Positions 5,185-10,332 of a DNA stretch of 10,332 nt are shown piece by piece. Position 1 is the stretch's first letter. Every line of letters begins with the position of its first letter. Under the pieces are notes generated by a model. It saw only the letters and a program-made list of their open reading frames with translations, searched no databases and was not told where the DNA came from. A program made the position numbers and the translations under genes. Source of the DNA: Bacillota bacterium (lineage in GTDB: Bacteria; Bacillota; DTU030); the NCBI GenBank assembly GCA_012841005.1, contig DUVO01000109.1:1-10332 (forward strand), given 5' to 3'.

Positions 5185-6573
5185 ATGAGAAGGGCAGCGG
5201 GAACGAGAAAAATTATGGGTCTTGTACTGGTTTTCCTTTTCCTTGTCAGCTTCCCGGCCAGGGGAGCAGGGGCCCAGATAAGTAGGGAAGAGGCCTTTGC
5301 CCAGCTGCAGGAGCTTTTCCACCAGATCAAGGCCAATTATGCCGGGCAGGTAGAGGAAGGGGAACTGTGGGAGGGTGCCCTCAGAGGTATGGTGGAAGCC
5401 CTGGGCGATCCCTATTCAACTTACCTCAGCCGGGAGGAACTGGCCGCCACTACTGCCAACCTGACGGGGACCTTCGGCGGGATTGGGGTGGTTGTCACCG
5501 ATATGGAAGGGGCAGTTGTGGTTGTGGCTCCCCTCCAGGGGACACCGGCGGCGAAGTGCGGCCTGGCCGCCGGGGACCAGATTGTCGCCGTGGACGGACT
5601 GGATGTACGGGGTTTGTCGGCGGACAGGGTCACGGATATGCTGCGGGGGGAACCGGGCAGCAGGGTGGAGCTGACCCTCCGGCGGGGCGAAGCAGAATTT
5701 AAGGTGGATTTGATCCGGGAGATTATAGAAGTAAACCCGGTGGCGGGACAGATGCTGCCCGATGGAATTGGCTATATCAGGATTGTCTCCTTTAATGAGC
5801 ATACAGAGCGCAGGCTTCTGGAGACCCTGCGGCGGCTGGAGGGGCAGGGGCTGAAGGCGGTTATCCTTGACCTGCGCAACAACCCTGGGGGTTTCTTTTC
5901 CCAGGCTTTGGCGGTGCTGCGCCAGTTTGCTCCCCGGGGCCCGATCTTGGAAATGGTGGAACAAGATGGCAGGAGCCAGGTCTTTTACTCCTATCAGGAC
6001 CAGAATCGCTGGCCCCTGGTGATTTTGATCAATGGAGGCAGCGCCAGTGCCTCGGAGATTGTTGCCGGAGCGCTGCAGGATCTGGGAGTGGCAACCCTGG
6101 TGGGGACGCCCTCCTTTGGGAAGGGTACGGTCCAGGCACTAATTTCCCTTCAGGGTGGGGCGGCGGTGAAGCTTACTACCGCCCGCTATCTTACCCCGGG
6201 GGGAGCCCCCATAACCGAGGCGGGTTTGCAGCCAGATGTACTGGTGCACCAGCCCCGGGGAGGGGTGGAACCCCTCCATCTGCGGCGGGTCCTTTCCCGG
6301 GGGTCGGGGGGATTGGATGTGGCCCGGCTCCAGGAGGCCCTGGAGGTGTTGGGTTATCCCGGCGGCAGGGTGGACGGCATCTTTGGTGTCGAAACGGAAG
6401 CGGCTGTCCGCTCTTTCCAGGCTGCAGTGGGACTGCCGGAAACGGGGGTAGTGGATCAGGAAACGGCAGCAGCCCTGGATCAGATGCTGGTGCAGGGTAG
6501 TGGCGGCCGGGATCTCCAGCTGGAACGGGCAATTCAAATCTTGCGGGAGGGTTTTGGTAAGGCCCGGGCTTGA
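5185..6573 (+). CDS. S41-family C-terminal processing protease with PDZ and peptidoglycan-binding domains (CtpA/CtpB-like)
   Basis: Secreted or membrane-anchored serine protease that cuts partly unfolded or signalling proteins outside the membrane. Of 462 residues, 1-30 form a signal peptide or anchor (basic MRRAAGTRK, then a hydrophobic run, ending GAGA). A cap region follows (about 32-95, with GDPYSTYL at 74-81), then a PDZ domain (about 98-180) and the S41 catalytic domain (about 190-355). The catalytic triad is complete: Ser288 in NGGSASASE, Lys313 and Gln317 in FGKGTVQ, with the family spacing of 25 and 4. A PG_binding_1 domain follows (about 377-433, with GRVDGIFGVETEAAVRSFQ), then a short tail. 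Bacillus subtilis CtpA and CtpB are relatives; CtpB acts in the sporulation sigma-K checkpoint, but that role is only a possibility here. It ends before a strong terminator. Confidence 0.93.
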   Translation: MRRAAGTRKIMGLVLVFLFLVSFPARGAGAQISREEAFAQLQELFHQIKANYAGQVEEGELWEGALRGMVEALGDPYSTYLSREELAATTANLTGTFGGIGVVVTDMEGAVVVVAPLQGTPAAKCGLAAGDQIVAVDGLDVRGLSADRVTDMLRGEPGSRVELTLRRGEAEFKVDLIREIIEVNPVAGQMLPDGIGYIRIVSFNEHTERRLLETLRRLEGQGLKAVILDLRNNPGGFFSQALAVLRQFAPRGPILEMVEQDGRSQVFYSYQDQNRWPLVILINGGSASASEIVAGALQDLGVATLVGTPSFGKGTVQALISLQGGAAVKLTTARYLTPGGAPITEAGLQPDVLVHQPRGGVEPLHLRRVLSRGSGGLDVARLQEALEVLGYPGGRVDGIFGVETEAAVRSFQAAVGLPETGVVDQETAAALDQMLVQGSGGRDLQLERAIQILREGFGKARA

Positions 6574-6648
6574 CACCCCTGGCCCGGAAAACCCAGCCCT
6601 TGGGTGCAGGCCAGAGGTTGACATTAGTTGTTCCCTTGTTTAATTGTC

Positions 6649-6678
6649 AGGCCGGGGAAGCCCCGGCCTTTGTTTTTT
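6649..6678 (+). terminator. intrinsic terminator of the S41 protease gene
   Basis: AGGCCGGGG (6649-6657) pairs perfectly with CCCCGGCCT (6661-6669) around an AAG loop, and TTGTTTTTT follows. It lies 76 nt after the protease stop and just before the 3' end of the convergent ferritin-like gene. There is no T tract on the minus side. Confidence 0.92.
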
Positions 6679-6699
6679 CCTGCCCCCCAGGGAAGAGGG

Positions 6700-7131
6700 C
6701 TATGCCTTTCTGTGTTCCGGTTCCTTGTTCACCGCATACAAGAGGGTCAGGCGGGTGGCGTGTTCCTGTTCATCACTCATAATGGCAAAGATTTTGTCCC
6801 GGATCCGGTTGTTATAGGTGGACAGGTACAGGTCCCGGTACTGTTCTGACGCGTCCAACTCGTCTCCAACAGCCTCCCGCAGCCCTTCCAGGTACGAGGG
6901 GAGTTCCGGTGCTTCCACGGAAAAGGTCACGGGCGGGCGGCCTGTTAAATCGAAATAGAGTTGGCTTAAGGTCCGGGCATGTCTCTCTTCATCTTCCCTG
7001 ACATGGCGGATGTCTTCCCGATCTCGAGCCGGGGCCAGGTCCAGCAGGGCCTGGTAATAGGAAATAGCCTCCAATTCCCCCTGCAGGGCCTGTTGGAGGT
7101 CATGTATGAACTGGTAATAGTTATAGAACAT
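6700..7131 (-). CDS. ferritin-like diiron-carboxylate protein
   Basis: Soluble 143-residue four-helix-bundle protein of the ferritin/rubrerythrin superfamily. The diiron ligand pattern is visible: Glu in the first helix (Glu19 or Glu21 in GELEAISYY), ExxH in the second (Glu48, His51 in EDEERHAR), Glu in the third (Glu91 or Glu96 in DELDASEQY) and ExxH in the fourth (Glu121, His124 in DEQEHATRL). No rubredoxin-type CxxC domain is present, so it is not a full rubrerythrin. Its role may be iron or peroxide handling, or spore-related as for some clostridial members; the sequence does not decide. The start is the ATG at 7131, preceded by AAGGGGTGAGG, a slightly imperfect ribosome site. The gene is single, convergent with the protease and divergent from the SLH gene. 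No clear promoter was identified. Confidence 0.85.
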   Translation of the reverse strand: MFYNYYQFIHDLQQALQGELEAISYYQALLDLAPARDREDIRHVREDEERHARTLSQLYFDLTGRPPVTFSVEAPELPSYLEGLREAVGDELDASEQYRDLYLSTYNNRIRDKIFAIMSDEQEHATRLTLLYAVNKEPEHRKA

Positions 7132-7323
7132 TTCCTCACCCCTTTTTTGGGAGATTCCCTTTTGACAACCGGTCTCCAGTCCCCTTTCGAAAAGATGATA
7201 CCGCTAACGGGAACTAAAGCTGGTTGCCCTGCGTCTATAGAATAAAATGGCCTTGCCTGATTTTGCCAACTGCGGCGACTGGTGCCTTTTCCTGTCCCCT
7301 TCCCCGGCACCCTGCCCTTTCGG

Positions 7324-7359
7324 CCGGCAGCTCATCAGCTTGCCCGGGGCTTTTGTTTT
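7324..7359 (+). terminator. intrinsic terminator without a gene in front of it
   Basis: CCGGCAGCT (7324-7332) pairs with 7337-7347 (two single-base bulges) around a CATC loop. An alternative pairing, CCCCGG (7302-7307) with CCGGGG (7344-7349), encloses the whole structure. GGC and TTTTGTTTT (7351-7359) follow. The protease transcript already ends at 6678 and the ferritin-like gene runs the other way. Confidence 0.6.
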
Positions 7360-7530
7360 CATAGGCGGAGTTAATACCTCCGGTGCGGGAAAGGGATATG
7401 CTCCTTTACATACTATGCGAGCTGGGGAGTTTCTTGTTAACCTTGATAGGGAAAAGGCGGCCAATACCCCGGCCGAATCCTTTGGGCAGGCCGGTTCCCC
7501 GGGGTACCGCAGGGAAAATTATTGGGCCGG

Positions 7531-7590
7531 CAGGATTTTATTCCTCCAGAGAGAAAATCTTCCTGGAAAGGACAAATTTTGCAGGAAACC
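7531..7590 (+). repeat. CAGGA/TCCTG element, copy 1
   Basis: CAGGA (7531-7535) and TCCTGGAAAGGA (7561-7572) are inverted at their ends, with TTTT and AAAATC inside the arms. The same layout is seen at 10202-10241. It lies directly before the SLH ribosome site. The similarity is short and was judged by eye. Confidence 0.35.
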
Positions 7591-7592
7591 TT

Positions 7593-7608
7593 AAGGAGGC
7601 TGATTAAA
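7593..7608 (+). promoter_or_regulatory. ribosome binding site that sets the SLH protein start
   Basis: AAGGAGG (7593-7599) leaves 9 nt before the GTG at 7609. The frame is open for 29 codons upstream, but only this start gives a normal signal peptide. Confidence 0.85.
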
Positions 7609-10092
7609 GTGGGTGGTGGGAGAAGGGTCCTGATCTGGTGCCTGGCCTTTTTACTCCTCCTGGGAAGCGGCGGAGGGGTGCTGGCGGCACCGCAATTTAC
7701 CGATCTGGAAAGCCACTGGGCCCGGGAAGCGGTGGAAGAACTGGTGGATATGGGGCTGCTGCAGGGTTATGGTGATGGGACTTTTCGTCCCCAGAACCCC
7801 ATCACCAGGGGGCAGTTTATCAGGCTGTTGGTAGCAGCCGCCGGGATACCCCAGGAGGTGCAGTATCCTCCTACCTTTAGTGATGTAAATATAACAGATC
7901 CCCTGTACAGCTATGTGGAAGCGGCGGCCCGGGCCGGCATCGTCAGCGGCGACGGCGGCCGGTTTTGGCCCGATCGGTTTCTCAACCGGGAGCAACTGGC
8001 GGTGATGGTCATTAAGGCCCTGGATGAAGAACGGGAAGAGGTACCGGCCAGTATTCTGGCTTCCTTCAGTGATGCAGGCAGCATCAGCAGCTGGGCCCTC
8101 AGTGCCGTGGGCAGGGCAGTAGAACTGGGGATCCTGAGCGGCCGGGAAGGTTGCTTTGCCCCCCAGGCTGTCACCACCAGGGCGGAGGCGGCCGTGGTGA
8201 TCTGGAATATCTGGAAGCAGGAAGGGGGGGAGGATTTGCTCCCCGAACCGGGGGATGACCGCGACAGGGAGAGCCCCGGGGATTCCCTGGCGGTCATATC
8301 ACCGACAAAATTGGAGCTCACCTTCAGCCGCCCTGTTGATACAAAGGCCCTGAAGCCGGGCTTGACGGGCAACTTCACCCTGCTGGAGCGAAATTCGGCT
8401 TTATCGCCGGGGCCCGTTCAGAAAGTGGAGGCAATCAGTGACACCCAGGTGATCTTGACGGTACCGGAACTTTACCGGGACCGGGAGTACACCCTGTTGG
8501 CCCGGGATATCCGTACTCCAGCGGGCCTTCGTCTCAGCAGTGAACCCCTGGCCTACCATTTTCGCATGGATGTGGGGCGGGATACACCCGAATACACCTG
8601 GAACGACTTTCCACCGGAAGTGACAGAGGTGAGGCATCTTTCCGGACCGGCTGATAAGGTGGAAGTGCTCTTTTCCAAACCGGTGACCCCGGAAACGGCC
8701 GAGAGAACAAGAAATTATGAGATAACCCTTGCGGAGGATCTGAGCCGGAACGTGGACATCGAGGAGGCTGTTCTGGAAGAAGACGGCATGACCGTTACCC
8801 TTACCCTGGAAGAGGTGCTGCATTATGAAGAGGGGTACCGGTTCTTCATCAGGGGTGTCAAGGACTATGTCGGGCGGGAGATGATACCCCAGGCCGATTA
8901 TTTCCGGCTGGGTTCGGAACCCGAGGAAAACCAGGAAGACAGGGCAGCGGTTCGTACCCTTTCGGCCCGGGAAATTGAAATTGTCTTTCCCCAGCGGGTC
9001 CGCAACCAGTTCCAACCATCCAATTACGGGGTAGTGGAGGTTTCCACCGGGGCAATCCTGCCCGTTGTGGCGGTGGAGGAGGGAAGCCGGCCGTATTCGG
9101 TCAGGTTGTATTTACGGGAGGAAATGGTCAGGGGCCAGGACTACCTGGTCAGTGCCGGCCGGGGAATCCTGGATATGGACAATGAACCCATTGGCACTTT
9201 CACCGACCGGATTACAGCCGAATTTGACCGCTCCGGTCCCAGGGTAGAAAAGCTGGAACCCCTGGATCGCAGGACCTTTTGTATAACCTTCGACAAACCG
9301 GTCTACATGCTGGATGTGGAATTGAGCGGTTTTGATTTTGACATAGAGTTATATGGCCGGGGGGCCATTGTTGAAGCAAAAAACCGGCAGTTTTCTACCG
9401 GTCAAAGCTACCGCCTCAGCATCCGGGCGGAGGGGGAAGGGGGCAGTTCTTCCCAGACAAAAACCTTAAAGTTCAGCAGCAGTGTTGAACCGCCTGAAGT
9501 AAAGGATATCAGGGCGGCCACCAGTCACCTGGTACTGGTTGAGTTTGATAAGCCGGTCCTGGAAAAAACCGCTACCAGGGTGGAAAACTACCGGTTCACA
9601 AACCGGGAGACCGAGGAGAGCTTTTATCCCAGCAGGGTGGAATATGATCCTGTTACCTTTACCGCCCACCTGACCCTGCCGGCCAATAAGGCCCTGGCGG
9701 ATACCCGTTACTACCTGCAGGTAAGAAGGGTTGAAGACCTGGCGGGGAACAGTATAGATGATGAAACTTACCGGTTTATCGGAGTGGATACTGTGCCTCC
9801 CCTGGTCTATCTGCCGCCCTTGACCAATAATAAGAGTTACCTTCTGGTACTGGCCGATGAGATCTCTCCCGGGACCGATTACCTGTACGGGGAGCCGGGT
9901 GCCCTGGAGAAGAATGTTTACGTTAAGGTGTCCATCGATGGAGAGGTTGCAGCAGTGGGACAGGCGGGCAGTGATGGCAGCCTGGAAAAACTGACCCTGG
10001 GGGACCTGTACGGTTCCCACACGGTAACCCTCCAGTTGATCGATGGGGCTGGGAATTATGCCAGCAGTTCCCGGGCATACAATTTCCGCTAG
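7609..10092 (+). CDS. secreted S-layer homology (SLH) protein with Ig-like repeats
   Basis: Cell-surface protein of 827 residues. A signal peptide (1 to about 26/27) has GGGRR, a Leu-rich core and VLAA before the cut. Three SLH motifs (about 29-75, 88-138 and 150-203; for example FTDLESHWAREAVEELVDMG and YGDGTFRPQNPITRGQF) bind pyruvylated secondary wall polymer. An acidic linker (about 205-225) follows. Then come about five degenerate Big_5/SbsA-type Ig-like units (about 227-320, 335-435, 442-540, 542-625 and 627-727), each with a strand such as VEVLFSKPV, CITFDKPV or VLVEFDKPV. A C-terminal beta-rich domain (about 728-827) contains DGAGNYAS. There is no catalytic motif, so it is a structural or adhesive S-layer protein or a scaffold. 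SLH2 and SLH3 are less canonical than SLH1. The GTG start is set by AAGGAGG; the gene is monocistronic with a strong terminator. Confidence 0.92.
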   Translation: MGGGRRVLIWCLAFLLLLGSGGGVLAAPQFTDLESHWAREAVEELVDMGLLQGYGDGTFRPQNPITRGQFIRLLVAAAGIPQEVQYPPTFSDVNITDPLYSYVEAAARAGIVSGDGGRFWPDRFLNREQLAVMVIKALDEEREEVPASILASFSDAGSISSWALSAVGRAVELGILSGREGCFAPQAVTTRAEAAVVIWNIWKQEGGEDLLPEPGDDRDRESPGDSLAVISPTKLELTFSRPVDTKALKPGLTGNFTLLERNSALSPGPVQKVEAISDTQVILTVPELYRDREYTLLARDIRTPAGLRLSSEPLAYHFRMDVGRDTPEYTWNDFPPEVTEVRHLSGPADKVEVLFSKPVTPETAERTRNYEITLAEDLSRNVDIEEAVLEEDGMTVTLTLEEVLHYEEGYRFFIRGVKDYVGREMIPQADYFRLGSEPEENQEDRAAVRTLSAREIEIVFPQRVRNQFQPSNYGVVEVSTGAILPVVAVEEGSRPYSVRLYLREEMVRGQDYLVSAGRGILDMDNEPIGTFTDRITAEFDRSGPRVEKLEPLDRRTFCITFDKPVYMLDVELSGFDFDIELYGRGAIVEAKNRQFSTGQSYRLSIRAEGEGGSSSQTKTLKFSSSVEPPEVKDIRAATSHLVLVEFDKPVLEKTATRVENYRFTNRETEESFYPSRVEYDPVTFTAHLTLPANKALADTRYYLQVRRVEDLAGNSIDDETYRFIGVDTVPPLVYLPPLTNNKSYLLVLADEISPGTDYLYGEPGALEKNVYVKVSIDGEVAAVGQAGSDGSLEKLTLGDLYGSHTVTLQLIDGAGNYASSSRAYNFR

Positions 10093-10122
10093 GGCTGGTG
10101 GGACAAGGTGAAGCCTTTATCC

Positions 10123-10163
10123 GGGGATTGTTCCCAAGTTTTTGGGGGCAGTCCCCAATTTTT
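10123..10163 (+). terminator. intrinsic terminator of the SLH gene
   Basis: GGGGATTGTTCCCAA (10123-10137) pairs over 15 bp, including three G-U pairs, with 10142-10156 around a GTTT loop. AATTTTT (10157-10163) follows. It lies 30 nt after the SLH stop. The GGGG...CCCC layout resembles dispersed palindromes seen in many bacterial genomes, so it may be a repeat-derived terminator. Confidence 0.85.
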
Positions 10164-10332
10164 GGCATTTGCGTTTATCCTCTGGCCTTGATTTGTTTAA
10201 ACAGGAAAAATTGTAAAAAGCGCAAAATCCTGGAAGGAATTGGAGAAGAAAGGGAGAATTAACCTTATTGTGTTGAGAACCGTTCAGAAAGGAGCCTGCA
10301 TAGGAAATGCCTTCCCGGCTCAATCAGGATAA
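10164..10332. other. 3' end of the window, no supported gene
   Basis: AT-rich spacer with an 8-nt palindrome (GTTTAAAC, about 10195-10202), the second CAGGA element (10202-10241), and a GGAG (10291-10294) followed by an ATG at 10307 that would run off the window. The spacing of 12 nt is long and only eight codons are visible, so no gene is called. Confidence 0.4.
10202..10241 (+). repeat. CAGGA/TCCTG element, copy 2
   Basis: CAGGA (10202-10206) and TCCTGGAAGGA (10228-10238) repeat the layout of 7531-7572: inverted ends, A/T-rich interior, then GGAA(A)GGA. Inner TTG and CAA can also pair. Both copies lie in noncoding sequence on the plus strand. Confidence 0.35.

Larger units (their letters stand above)
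7132..7608. other. 477-nt spacer between the divergent ferritin-like and SLH genes
   Basis: No recognisable protein gene. It holds, in order: the ferritin-like leader (minus strand); a TTGACA (7162-7167) without a matching -10; an AT-rich patch near 7236-7249; a GC-rich stretch ending in a plus-strand intrinsic terminator (7324-7359); an 18-nt near-palindrome around CCCCGGGG (about 7493-7510); a hairpin-prone CAGGA element (7531-7590); and the SLH ribosome site. No promoter for the SLH gene is convincing. Confidence 0.6.

Noticed and set aside
6564..6610. Hairpin potential around the protease stop (GGCCCGGGC, then CCCAGCCCTTGGG)
   Set aside because: No T tract follows, and a far better terminator lies at 6649-6678.
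7398..7607. Possible 69-residue protein (ATG at 7398) ending one nt before the SLH start codon, suggesting translational coupling
   Set aside because: No good ribosome site, the sequence matches no family, and it reads through the CAGGA element and the SLH Shine-Dalgarno. The hydrophobic start and the adjoining stop can be chance in GC-rich DNA.
10270..10332. 20-codon frame (GTG at 10270) and an ATG at 10307 near the window end
   Set aside because: The first has a ribosome site too far away (13 nt) and stops exactly at the window edge. The second shows only eight codons and a 12-nt spacing. Neither can be supported.

Overview
The window looks like a chromosomal segment of a moderately GC-rich, Gram-positive, probably thermophilic or anaerobic Clostridia-type Bacillota (Desulfotomaculum/Pelotomaculum/Moorella-like). 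The grounds are strong AGGAGG-type ribosome sites, frequent GTG starts, sigma-A promoters, U-tract terminators, an S-layer-homology (SLH) surface protein, an HD-GYP protein and a CtpA/CtpB-type processing protease. No species call is possible from sequence alone. There is no phage, IS element, CRISPR array, tRNA or rRNA. The genes are ordinary accessory and housekeeping genes; most of the unusual signal lies between them.

Layout. 1-756 (+) is the 3' part of an oligopeptide/dipeptide ABC permease (DppC/OppC type). 757-964 is a repeat-rich spacer. Next come three minus-strand genes: an HD-GYP cyclic-di-GMP phosphodiesterase (965-2047), a small stand-alone NifU C-terminal-domain protein (2320-2553) with its own promoter and terminator, and an MTH1187-type thiamine-binding-fold protein (2653-2892). 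Divergent from these, on the plus strand, are homoserine dehydrogenase (3036-4331) and a TetR-family regulator (4434-5027), each with a near-consensus sigma-A promoter. After tandem terminators follows a secreted S41 protease with PDZ and peptidoglycan-binding domains (5185-6573). A ferritin-like diiron protein (6700-7131) is on the minus strand, convergent with the protease. A 477-nt spacer leads to a large secreted SLH protein with about five Ig-like repeats (7609-10092), followed by a strong hairpin terminator. The last 170 nt hold no convincing gene.

The genes do not form one pathway; nearly every one has its own start and stop signals. The protease and the SLH protein both act outside the membrane. 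The permease would belong to a peptide importer whose other genes lie upstream of the window.

The most notable structure is a set of short repeats at gene 3' ends. A 28-nt repeat occurs twice (735-762 and 5006-5033, 26/28 identical). In the same reading frame it supplies the last codons and the stop of two unrelated genes, giving tails TVNN and TVDN. A second family, a 25-nt hairpin unit, occurs as a head-to-head pair at 900-951 and as a single copy at 5058-5082, where it forms the TetR terminator. Also notable are an intrinsic terminator at 7324-7359 with no gene in front of it, and a possible two-copy noncoding element (7531-7590 and 10202-10241).
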